From an uncultured Bacilli bacterium (GTDB lineage Bacteria; Bacillota_I; Bacilli_A; RFN20; CAG-826), in contig CALVUI010000002.1 of the NCBI GenBank assembly GCA_944363565.1, positions 62,001 through 126,000 of the forward strand: a DNA stretch of 64,000 nt, written 5' to 3'. Of this stretch, positions 8,528 through 21,400 are shown piece after piece. Made by a program: the position numbers and the translations under genes. Position 1 is the first letter of the stretch, and each line of letters starts with the position of its first letter. A model generated the notes under the pieces. The model ran no database searches. It saw nothing but the letters and a program-made list of their open reading frames with translations, and had not been told where the DNA came from.

Positions 8528-10898
8528 AAATCGATTTCAAGGTCGTGATCTTGATGTGGGTGATGGTGCCGCTGCCGGCAAAGGAAAGACGCGAGGCGTC
8601 ATAGTCGATGGGGTAGCTGCGGGCCGAGATCGAGCGCTCATTCCCGAATATGGCCTCGATTTCGCTATGGTCGACCAGAAGGTCGAGCTTATGGCTTCCG
8701 GCTTGGCTCAAGGGGGCATTGAAGGTCCCGCGGGAACCGGGGGCATTGTTCTTGTTGAGTTCGGTGGAAACCTGCCCGTTTCCGTTTTGGAGGATGACGG
8801 TGGTGTATTCGCTGCCGTCCTCGCTCATGCGGGCCCTTACCTCGACGTCGCCGTTAGTTTCCATCTCGATGCGGTACATGTCGCTTCTGAAGGATGAGAG
8901 GTCGAACGAAGCCTCGGCAGTCGATTTCCCGTATTCCTCGTACACCGTTTCTACGGCGAGGTTGGCGACTCCGGAAACAAAGGTATTCCCAAGGTCGTTG
9001 GTAGCGGTGTCGAAGTAAAGCCTCCTGGCCATCCCGACGTTGTGGGCCCAGCCGGAAATGCTGAGGTCGCGGCTTTCCCTTTGGGACTGGCTGATGGTGG
9101 TCATGACCACGTCGCCGCTAAGGGGGTCGATGAAGCCATTGGGACCGGTGAAGACGTTGGGGCCGTAGTCGAGGCGCCGCGGGTCTGGATGATCTGGCAA
9201 GAAACGGCAGCTGTTGCGGTCAAATCTTCCAATCCAATAGATGATGTTGTTGTCGGCGGTCGAAGCCGGGGCCGGGGACATGGCGAAGATGAACTTTTCG
9301 GTCTGGTTCCCGTTTTGGTCTTGCAAAGGCAAGAGGACCGGCAGTTCCCAGGAGCTACCGAAACGGGCTTCGTTGGAGCCGTAGTCGAAGACGTGGCCCT
9401 TGTACTCCCAGTTGTGGAAGTAATCTGCCTTGTTCGCGTTGGTGTGGTAGATGAGGCAGGTGCCGCGGCCACTGCTTTCGTCGCCGCTGCAAATGGTCAA
9501 ATAGTAGTCGTCACCTTCCTTGTAGATGGCCGGGTCGCGGAATTCCCCGCCTCTCCCCTGACCCCCTTGCTGGACGATGGCCAGACGGCTATCCATTTCC
9601 CATTCTAGGAGCAAGGGGTCGTTAAGGTCCTTGGGATAGGCGATGCCGACGTTTTGGTTGGAAACCATGCCGGTATGGGCGTAGTCCCCAGCCGTGAAGA
9701 AGATGACCGGATTGCCGTCTTTGTCATAGGTCGAGGCCCCCGACCAAAGGCCGTCGGGTGCCACGCTTCCCTCGGTCGGCTGGAGTATTTCCGGACGCGG
9801 AGTCCAGGTTACCATGTCGGGGGAAGTAAGGTGTCCCCAGTTGATACCGGCCGCCCCGTTGAAGTAGGGGCCGTTGGGATTGCTTTGGTAAAAGAGATGG
9901 TAGGTGCCGTTATAGTAGATGGGCGCGTGGGGCTCGTTCATCCAGTGCTCGTAGGGTCCCCCGTGGAACTGGGGCCGGTAGGCGTCGTCGGCAAGCGAAT
10001 TCTGGAGCCAGACGTCCCCGATGGGGGCTTCCTTGATCGCCCCGTCCACCAAGGTCGAACGGTAGTAATCTTGGTATTCGCCGGTTTCTAGGGCCCGGTT
10101 ATAGACGATGACCTCGTCCAAGAGGCCGGAGGTCAGCCCCTTGAGGCAATCGGCCTCGCTGGAAGTCACGGAATTGCGGCCGATGTAGAAAGGAAGGTCG
10201 CAGTATTCGACCTGGGTCCCAGCCGGAATCGAAAGGGAATTGATGAGGGAACCGTTCAAAAATAAGCGCATAACCCCGTTGTTCCCGTCGAAAACCGCGC
10301 AGACCGAATTCCATTCGTATTGGTTTAGGCGCTTGGTGCCGTCATAGACGGAATACCAATGGTCGCCGGCCCCGACCCCGAAGTAGAGCTTCCCACCCCG
10401 CTTGTAGCCCAGGGTAAAGCCCATGGAAAAGGAGCCGTCGTTGTAGTACTGGCTGACGATACCTTGGACGGTCGAGTCCCCGCTATCGTTGACGTCGGTA
10501 TAGTTGTAGGTCCGAGGGGCCACGTAGGCCAAGATGGAAAATGAAGACCCCCCCATCATAAGTTCGCTGCTGGGAACTTCGGCATAGGTTGAGTAGCCAT
10601 CCATTGATAGGGACCTTCCGATGACCCCGTCCCGGTAGATGGGCCGCCCTCCTTCCAAAGTCGGAGACTGCAGGAGGTGGCTATTGATGGAAGGCTTTTT
10701 CACGTGGCCCGTTTCCTCGCTCACGACGTTGGCATTGTTTTCCTCGAAGGAAAAGTATACGGTCGGGTTCTCGGGCATCCCGATGGCCGGGGCTGCGCTG
10801 GTGGAGGAATTCCCTTGAGAGGAGGAAGAGGGAATGCCGGCGCAGCCCGCAAGGGCCAAGAGGAGGGGGAGGAAAATGATCTTGCGCTTGTTCTTCAT
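8520..10898 (-). CDS. LamG-GH32 lipoprotein with a non-canonical nucleophile motif
   Basis: 792-residue lipoprotein with lipobox LAGC. Residues about 40-260 form a LamG/concanavalin-like domain (VYFSFEENNAN, GSSFSILAYV, FLNGSLINSL). A GH32 propeller and a C-terminal beta-sandwich follow. The usual WMNDPNG is WMNEPHAP here, with Glu322 at the nucleophile position; FRDP is present and the acid/base motif reads SWELP rather than ECP. The YHLFYQSNPNGP segment and overall layout leave no doubt about GH32. The enzyme may be a distinct subtype (endo-levanase or fructosyltransferase-like) or have altered catalysis. The start at 10898 lies four bases after the permease stop; a longer start would overlap that gene. 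Confidence 0.92.
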   Translation of the reverse strand: MKNKRKIIFLPLLLALAGCAGIPSSSSQGNSSTSAAPAIGMPENPTVYFSFEENNANVVSEETGHVKKPSINSHLLQSPTLEGGRPIYRDGVIGRSLSMDGYSTYAEVPSSELMMGGSSFSILAYVAPRTYNYTDVNDSGDSTVQGIVSQYYNDGSFSMGFTLGYKRGGKLYFGVGAGDHWYSVYDGTKRLNQYEWNSVCAVFDGNNGVMRLFLNGSLINSLSIPAGTQVEYCDLPFYIGRNSVTSSEADCLKGLTSGLLDEVIVYNRALETGEYQDYYRSTLVDGAIKEAPIGDVWLQNSLADDAYRPQFHGGPYEHWMNEPHAPIYYNGTYHLFYQSNPNGPYFNGAAGINWGHLTSPDMVTWTPRPEILQPTEGSVAPDGLWSGASTYDKDGNPVIFFTAGDYAHTGMVSNQNVGIAYPKDLNDPLLLEWEMDSRLAIVQQGGQGRGGEFRDPAIYKEGDDYYLTICSGDESSGRGTCLIYHTNANKADYFHNWEYKGHVFDYGSNEARFGSSWELPVLLPLQDQNGNQTEKFIFAMSPAPASTADNNIIYWIGRFDRNSCRFLPDHPDPRRLDYGPNVFTGPNGFIDPLSGDVVMTTISQSQRESRDLSISGWAHNVGMARRLYFDTATNDLGNTFVSGVANLAVETVYEEYGKSTAEASFDLSSFRSDMYRIEMETNGDVEVRARMSEDGSEYTTVILQNGNGQVSTELNKNNAPGSRGTFNAPLSQAGSHKLDLLVDHSEIEAIFGNERSISARSYPIDYDASRLSFAGSGTITHIKITTLKSIYE

Positions 10899-10902
10899 AT
10901 AC

Positions 10903-11823
10903 TTACTTGAGTCCGGTAAAGGACACTCCTTCAACGATGTATTTCTGGGCGAAGATGTAGACGATGGCGATGGGGATGGTGGAAATGGTAAGGGAAGCCA
11001 TGACCATCCCGATGTCCTTGGGGGTCGAGGTATTGACGAGTTGCAAGAACACCTGGAGGGGCTGATAGGAGGGGTTGGGGAACATGAGTTGGGCGAAGAT
11101 GTATTCGTTCCAGCTTCCCATGAAGGTAAAGATGGCCACGGTGGCGAAGATGGGCTTGGAAAGGGGGAGAATCATCCGGAAGAACACCCCGATGCGACTG
11201 CAGCCGTCTAGGCGCGCCGCCTCTTCGATTTCCGGCGGCATCGAAAGGAAGTACTGCCGGAACATGTAGGTGTAAAACAAGGAGGCGAAGCCGGGGATGA
11301 GGTAGCCGATGACGGCCGTCCCCTCCCCGATGAGGCCGAGGTAATAAAGGATGATATAGGTCGGGACGACCGAGGTTTCGACCGGCACCATCATGAGGAG
11401 GAGGATGATGGTGGTCATGACTTTGCTACCCGGGAACTTGAAGCGGGCCAAGGCGTAGCCGGCCAGGGAATTGATGAGCAGCACCATGACGATGGTGACC
11501 GAGCAATAGAGGATGGAATTGAGGATGGACTGCCCGAAGTCCCCGAAGTCGGTGAAGAGCTTGGTGTAGCTCACCCACCAAGTCGTGATGTCCCAACTAG
11601 GCGGGAAGAAGGTTTGCCAACTGGCCATCTGGGCGTAGACCTGGTCGTTGGTCTTGAAGGAGTTGGATACCATCCAGACGACCGGGAAGAGGAAGATGAA
11701 ACAAAGGAAGGCACACAGTATGACGAGGGCGATCTTGACGGCGATCTTGACGGCCAGGCGCTTGGCGTGCCCGGCCTTGATGTCGTTGTTCCAGCTTTTC
11801 TTGCCACTAGACACGGTTTTCAT
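10903..11823 (-). CDS. Carbohydrate ABC transporter permease, MalG type
   Basis: 306-residue inner-membrane permease of the CUT1 family. It has six predicted membrane segments and the conserved EAA loop near residues 190-215 (EEAARLDGCSRIGVFFRMIL), which docks the ATPase. It forms the channel with the MalF-type permease upstream, whose stop overlaps this start as ATGA. No ATPase gene is present in the visible operon, so a shared MsmK/MalK-type ATPase encoded elsewhere is expected, as is common for CUT1 importers in Bacillota. Likely substrate from context: fructo-oligosaccharides. Confidence 0.95.
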   Translation of the reverse strand: MKTVSSGKKSWNNDIKAGHAKRLAVKIAVKIALVILCAFLCFIFLFPVVWMVSNSFKTNDQVYAQMASWQTFFPPSWDITTWWVSYTKLFTDFGDFGQSILNSILYCSVTIVMVLLINSLAGYALARFKFPGSKVMTTIILLLMMVPVETSVVPTYIILYYLGLIGEGTAVIGYLIPGFASLFYTYMFRQYFLSMPPEIEEAARLDGCSRIGVFFRMILPLSKPIFATVAIFTFMGSWNEYIFAQLMFPNPSYQPLQVFLQLVNTSTPKDIGMVMASLTISTIPIAIVYIFAQKYIVEGVSFTGLK

Positions 11824-12755
11824 TTCTGGTTGTCCCCTCCCAGGAGTTTGCGGAGCCCGAGGCTCACGGTGGCGATGAGGAAGGTGTAAAGGAGGGCGAT
11901 CGCGCTGCTATAGCCGACGTCCCGGTAGTCGATGCCGGTCTTGTAGATGTAGTAGCTCATGGTCATGGTCGAACCCAAAGGCCCCCCGCCTGTCATGACC
12001 ATCGGCTGGATGCAAATCCTAAAAGCCCCGATGAGCATGGTGATGAGAACGAAGACCATGGTCGGCTTGATGGAAGGCAAGGTGATGTGGATGAACTGCT
12101 GCCACTTGCTGGCCTGGTCGATGGAAGCGGCCTCATAGAGATCCTTGGGGATGTTCTGGAGGGCGCTAAGGAAGATGAGCATCTGGTAGCCGGCCCCTTG
12201 CCAGGCGCTGATGAAGACGATGCAGTACAGGGCTTGGGTGGGGTCTTCGAGGAAGCCCTGGCGTTCCCCGCCCAGGATCTCGATGAAAGTGTTGATGAGG
12301 CCTTCTTGGACGTTCAGGAGGTTCATCCAGAGCATCGAGGTGACCGCTAACGAGAGCATGACCGGGATGAAGAAGGCCCATCTTAAGAAGGTGTTGCAGT
12401 GCCTGACGCGGTTGAGCAAGACGGCCAGGCCAAGGGAGGCCCCGAACTGGAGAGGGGTAACGCAAGCCACGAAAATCGCGGTGTTCCTGAGGGCGTTGAC
12501 GATGTCGGGGTCCTCGAAGGCCCGGGCGAAGTTTTCAAGTCCGACGAAGGTTACGCGGTCTAGACGCAACATGTTCGCGTCGGTGAAGGCGTACATCAGG
12601 GAGATGAAGATGGGGAGGAAGACGAAGATGATCGAAAGCACGATGCAGGGTAAGGCAAAGAGAATCCCCGAGACGCTTTCCTTGGTGTTGTACTCCGTCC
12701 TTCCAATTTTGAAACGGGCGAAGCTACGAGCCGGCAAGATGCTTTCGATCTGCAT
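11820..12755 (-). CDS. Carbohydrate ABC transporter permease, MalF type
   Basis: 311-residue inner-membrane permease, partner of the downstream MalG-type protein. Six hydrophobic segments are visible from SGILFALPCIVLSIIFVFLP to the C-terminal YTFLIATVSLGL. The EAA loop reads EAASIDQASKWQQFIHITLP, near residues 210-230. It starts four bases after the stop of the solute-binding protein gene and overlaps the next permease by four bases (ATGA), so the three importer genes are translated as a unit. Substrate specificity cannot be read from the permease; the three GH32 genes downstream suggest oligofructose. Confidence 0.95.
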   Translation of the reverse strand: MQIESILPARSFARFKIGRTEYNTKESVSGILFALPCIVLSIIFVFLPIFISLMYAFTDANMLRLDRVTFVGLENFARAFEDPDIVNALRNTAIFVACVTPLQFGASLGLAVLLNRVRHCNTFLRWAFFIPVMLSLAVTSMLWMNLLNVQEGLINTFIEILGGERQGFLEDPTQALYCIVFISAWQGAGYQMLIFLSALQNIPKDLYEAASIDQASKWQQFIHITLPSIKPTMVFVLITMLIGAFRICIQPMVMTGGGPLGSTMTMSYYIYKTGIDYRDVGYSSAIALLYTFLIATVSLGLRKLLGGDNQK

Positions 12756-12759
12756 GGGA

Positions 12760-14115
12760 TTAGGCCCTCGCGTTATCGACGTCCCTCATTTCCTCGCGGA
12801 CCTTGGCCTCGAGGTCGTAGTTGGAGACGATGTTCATGTTCCGCATGTAGGAAAGAACTTCGCCATAGGCGTCCTTGAGACGCGGGTACTTGGCTTGGCG
12901 GGGTCTGGTGTAGTCGTTGGCGACCAGATAGTCCTTGAGGTCCTTCATGACCCCGTTTTGGAAGTCGGCCATGGAATCGAGCTTGGCCTGGTTGGTCGGG
13001 AAAGTGCCGATCGCGTTGTACATAAGCTCCCCGGCTTCCCCGCCCGTCAGATAGGCCAAGGCCTGGCAGGCGGCGGCCACGTCGCTGGAGTCCTTGGTGA
13101 CGGCAAAGCCGAAGGAACCGCAGGGGGAAGAAAACTCATCGCTCCCCTCGTGGGCTGGATAGGGCATGATGCCGTAGTTGCCCTTGATGGCGCTGCTCCC
13201 CTTTTCGATGACCCGGGCATCCCAAGGACCGTGGATCTGGAAGGGGATGGTCCCGGCCGTGAAGGCGTTGGAGGCCGTGCCGTTGTAGAACCAGGTCTCG
13301 TTGGAGGCGAGGCCGTCGGTTTCATAGAACTGTTCAAGGTCGCGCATGCCCGCGAGGGCCTCGGGGGAAGTAAGGGCTTCTTCCACGTGGTCATCGCTTC
13401 CGAAGTCACCCCCGGCGTTGTAGACGAGCGAACTATATAAGTACATGTAACCGTCGCTACCGAAGCCTTCGTTGAGGGCAATCTGATAAGGTTGGCCGGC
13501 GGCCTTGAGCCGGACTTGGGCCTCATGGACGTCATCCCAGGTCCAACGGTTTTCGAGGGTCCCGAAGTCGGCGTCCGTATAGCCGGCGGCCCTTAGCATC
13601 GTCTTGTTGTAATATAAGCCTCCCGGGGCTTCCATGCCCGAAAGCCAATAGAGGTGCCCGTCGATGGTTCCGGCTTCGGTGACCGAGGTGACGTAACTAT
13701 CGGCCACTCCTTCTTCCAAGGCGTCCTCGATGGGGACGATGATTTCGCTATAGACCTTGGAGGCCACGTCGCTGGAGTCGACGGCGATGATGTCTGGAAG
13801 ACCCCCAGTCATGAGGGAGCCGGAAATCTTGGTTTCCAAAGTCGAGCCGTAGAAGCTCATCGACATGCGGAGGGTAGCCCCGGAAGCAGTTTTGAGGCCG
13901 AGGGCATTGAAGTTGTTTTGGATTTGCTTGTAGACCTTGCCCTCGTCTTCGTTTTCGTTTTTGTGAACCCAGACGGTGATGATTTTGTTGCCGCCAGGGC
14001 CCGGCTCGGAAGTCGAAGCGCCGCCGCCTCCCACGCCGGAAGTCGGGCCGCAGGAAGCGAGGGACATTAGTCCCCCGAGTAAGAAGAGGAGGGCGCTTTT
14101 TGATTTGTTTGCCAT
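12760..14115 (-). CDS. Sugar ABC transporter solute-binding lipoprotein
   Basis: 451-residue extracellular solute-binding protein, family 1. It is a lipoprotein with lipobox LASC at C22, followed by a Gly/Ser-rich linker. The mature region shows the two-lobed sugar-binder pattern (ITVWVHKNENEDEGKVYKQI, DIIAVDSSDVA, GTIPFQIHGPWDARV, GTFPTNQAK). It is the first gene of the fructan operon. The Shine-Dalgarno AAGGAG sits eight bases before the ATG, and a LacI-type palindrome lies between 13 and 30 bases upstream. It would capture oligofructose released by the two lipoprotein fructanases and hand it to the permease pair. Confidence 0.94.
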   Translation of the reverse strand: MANKSKSALLFLLGGLMSLASCGPTSGVGGGGASTSEPGPGGNKIITVWVHKNENEDEGKVYKQIQNNFNALGLKTASGATLRMSMSFYGSTLETKISGSLMTGGLPDIIAVDSSDVASKVYSEIIVPIEDALEEGVADSYVTSVTEAGTIDGHLYWLSGMEAPGGLYYNKTMLRAAGYTDADFGTLENRWTWDDVHEAQVRLKAAGQPYQIALNEGFGSDGYMYLYSSLVYNAGGDFGSDDHVEEALTSPEALAGMRDLEQFYETDGLASNETWFYNGTASNAFTAGTIPFQIHGPWDARVIEKGSSAIKGNYGIMPYPAHEGSDEFSSPCGSFGFAVTKDSSDVAAACQALAYLTGGEAGELMYNAIGTFPTNQAKLDSMADFQNGVMKDLKDYLVANDYTRPRQAKYPRLKDAYGEVLSYMRNMNIVSNYDLEAKVREEMRDVDNARA

Positions 14116-14127
14116 GTTTATCTCCTT

Positions 14128-14145
14128 TGTGGGAACGTTTCCACA
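14128..14145 (-). promoter_or_regulatory. LacI-type operator ahead of fructan operon
   Basis: TGTGGGAACGTTTCCACA is an 18-base palindrome with one mismatch and a central CG, the classic LacI/GalR-family operator form. It lies 13 bases upstream of the first ATG of the operon, just before the Shine-Dalgarno. A bound repressor would therefore block initiation or elongation. The likely ligand is the LacI-type regulator at the end of the same operon (inference). Confidence 0.75.
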
Positions 14146-14184
14146 CTCTAAAAAATAGACGTTTGGGAGAAGAAAGGCAACAAA

Positions 14185-14204
14185 AAATGTAAGCCCTTAC
14201 ATTT
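14185..14204 (-). promoter_or_regulatory. Second palindromic operator, cre-like
   Basis: AAATGTAAGCCCTTACATTT has perfect nine-base arms around two bases. Its core TGTAAGCCCTTACA differs from a CcpA cre (TGTAAGCGCTTACA type) only in the centre. It lies about 40 bases upstream of the first operator. The surroundings hold a weak promoter candidate: TTGTTG, an 18-base gap, then a TCTATT-like hexamer reading leftward. It may serve catabolite control or be a second site for the local repressor, with looping between the two. Confidence 0.6.
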
Positions 14205-14360
14205 GAAGGGGACCCGGAAGGGGAAATTGAAGGATGTTAGCCGAGGGAGCGCCGCTATGAAAATAGCCAAGAAATCCCCGCAAAAGGACGGCGAACGAAA
14301 AAAAAGACCGCCACAAATCCGACTCTCGGAAGAGCGAGAAATAAGGAAATGACGAAAATG

Positions 14361-14385
14361 AAAAAGGCCCCGCCGAAACGGGGCC
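14361..14385 (-). terminator. Intrinsic terminator after rpoC
   Basis: On the minus strand GGCCCCG, a six-base loop and CGGGGCC form a perfect seven-pair GC stem followed by TTTTT. It lies 15 bases past the rpoC stop and ends the rplK-to-rpoC transcription block. The remaining sequence up to the fructan operators (14205-14360) shows no gene. Confidence 0.9.
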
Positions 14386-14399
14386 CAACTGGGATGATA

Positions 14400-18404
<4,005 letters not shown>

Positions 18405-18416
18405 TGTTCGGCCTCC

Positions 18417-21400
18417 TTATTCGTCGTCCCCGACCGGCATGCCCTTGGCCATCGAAAGGCCTTCTTCTAAGGCGATGTCGGCTTCGGTTTCGGCATTGAT
18501 CTCCTCGGTTTCCGATTTCTCTTCTTCCTTGGGGGCGGTCAAATGCCGGATCGCGCTATTGACCTTGCGTTCCTCGATGAGGGCCTGCTTGGCCAGGTCG
18601 TCCATGTCGATCTGCTCCCCGTCTCTATCGAAGAGCTTGACGTTCATGGCGAGCCCCCTCAGTTCCTTCGTAAAGACCTTGAAGGCTTCGGGCATGCCAG
18701 GCTTTGGCAAGGGTTCGCGCTTGATGATGGCCTCGTAGGTCTTGCGGCGGCCGACCCGGTCGTCGCTCTTGACGGTCATCATTTCCTGGAGGGTGTGGGC
18801 GGCCCCGTAGGCCTCGAGGGCCCAGACTTCCATTTCCCCGAAGCGTTGGCCGCCGTTTTGGGCCTTGCCGCCGAGGGGCTGCTGGGTGACGAGGGTGTAG
18901 GGTCCGGTGGCCCTGGCATGGAGCTTGTCGTCGACCATGTGGACCAACTTGATCATGTACATGACCCCGACGGAGATGCGGCCGTCGAAGCGTTCGCCGG
19001 TCCGTCCGTCGTAAAGGACGGTCTTCCCGTCTTCGCTGAGACCGGCTTCCTTCATGAGATCGAAGATCTCCTCGTTGGAGACGCCGTCGAAGACCGGGGT
19101 CGCGACCTTGATGCCGAGTTTCCGGCAGGCCAGACCGAGGTGAATCTCGAGGATCTGCCCGATGTTCATACGGCTCGGGACGCCCATGGGGCTGAGCATG
19201 ACGTCGATCGGGGTGCCGTCGGGCAAGAAGGGCATGTCCTCGACCGGGAGGATCTTGGAAATGACGCCTTTGTTGCCGTGGCGGCCAGACATCTTATCGC
19301 CTTCACTGATCTTCCGCTTCTGGACGATGTAGACCGAGACCGACATGATGACACCGGGCGGGAGCGGATCCTTGTTCTTGCGGCTATAGACGTGGACGCT
19401 GTGGACGATGCCGGCCCCGCCGTGGGGGACGCGGAGGGAAGAATCCTTCCCATCCCTCGTCTTCTCGGCGAAGATCTGCATCAGAAGACGCTCTTCCGGA
19501 GTCGGCTCGCTTTGTCCCTTCGGGGTGATCTTCCCGACTAATATGTCGCCTTCCTTGACCTCGGCGCCCTGGATGATGATCCCGCGCTCGTCGAGGAAGG
19601 TCTTGGCATCTTCGCTGACATTGGGGACGTCGCGGGTGATCTCTTCGTTCCCGAGTTTGGTCTCGCGGCATTCGATGTCGTAGCGTTCGATGTGGATCGA
19701 AGTATAGGTGTCGTTCTTCACCATGTTCTCGGACATGATGACGGCGTCTTCGTAGTTGTAGCCGTTCCAGGTCGTGAAGGCGACCAAAACGTTTTGGCCA
19801 AGGGCCAACTCGCCCTGCCTCATGGCCGGGCCGTCGGCGATGACTTGACCGGCCTTGACCTGGTCCCCGACCTTGACGATCGGGCACTGGTTGATGCAGG
19901 TGCCCTGGTTGCTACGGGCGAACTTCTGGAGCTGGTAGGTTTTCGTGGCCTTCCCTTCCTTGACCCGGATGGTCGAGGAGTCGGTATAGACCACTTCCCC
20001 GTCGTTCTTGGCGATGACCGCCATGCCGGAGTCCTTGGCGATGGCCCTTTCCATCCCGGTCCCGACATAGGGGAGGCTGGGACGGAGGAGCGGCAAGGCC
20101 TGACGTTGCATGTTGGCACCCATGAGGGCCCGGGTCGAGTCGTCGTTTTCGAGGAAGGGAATACAGGCGGCAGCGATCGAAACGATCTGTTTGGGTGAGA
20201 CGTCGACATAGTCGACGAGCTCGGCGTTGGCGACGACGTTATCGCTATCGTGGCGGGTGACGACCTCGGGGTCGAGGATTTCCTTGACCGTCAGGTCTTC
20301 TCCCCCGACCTTGATGGCGGTCGGCTCGCCGAGCCTGATGTTGGCTTCGGCGATGTAGTGGCCCCGTTCGTCGTCGGCGCTCAAATACTCGGTCTGCTCG
20401 CTCACGTAGTTATGGCCATCGAGGTGGATGACGTGGCGGTAGGGCGTGCAGATGAAACCGAGGTCATTGACTTTGGCGTAGGTCGAAAGGTTGTTGATAA
20501 GGCCGATGTTCTGGCCTTCGGGGGTTTCGATCGGGCAGATCCGGCCGTAGTGGGTATAGTGGACGTCGCGGACTTCCATCGAGGCCCGGTCGCGGGTGAT
20601 GCCGCCGGGGCCAAGAGCCGAGATACGGCGCTTGTTGGTCAGACCGGAAAGGGGGTTGGTCTGGTCCATGAAGGACGAAAGCTGGTTTCCCGAGAAGAAT
20701 TCGCGGATCGAAGAAGTAAGCGGACGGATGTTGACCAGTTCCTTGGGTTTGGCGGTCTCGAGATCGGTGATCGACATCTTCTGCTGGACGATCTTCTCCA
20801 TCTTGCTAAGGCCGATCCGGACTTGGTTTTGGAGGAGCTCGCCGACGCAGCGGACCCGGCGGTTGCCGAGGTGGTCGATGTCATCGGTGCTCCCGATGCC
20901 ATACTGGAGGCCGGCGAAGTAGTTGAAGCAGGCCACCATGTCGGAGATGGCGACCCGCTGGAGTCCTTCGAGGTTGAGGTCGGTCCCGATGATGGGATAG
21001 ACGACGTCCCCTTCCTTGTCGTTGGCGTAGACCTTGACGATGTTGACGACGGCGTGGTCGTCGATCTTCTTGGAGACCTTGTTGGCGAGGTCCTTCTCGT
21101 GGGCGCCTTTTTCGAAGACTTCGTTGTCGAGCAAAGAAGCGACGTCTTCCTTGGTTAGTTTATGGCCCTTTTCGAAGAGGATCTCCCCGTCGGCCGAGAC
21201 GAGGTTTTCGGCTAAAACCCGCCCCGGGAGACGTTCGTAGATCCCGAGTTTCCGGCGGTACTTGAAACGGCCGGCCTTCCCGAGGTCGTAACGCTTTTCG
21301 TCGAAGAATTTCTGCTTGAGGAAATTGATGAGCCCGTCGGCGGTGATGGGTTCGCCCGGCTTCAGTTTCCGGAAGATGTCGGTCAAGGCATCGCCAGGGG

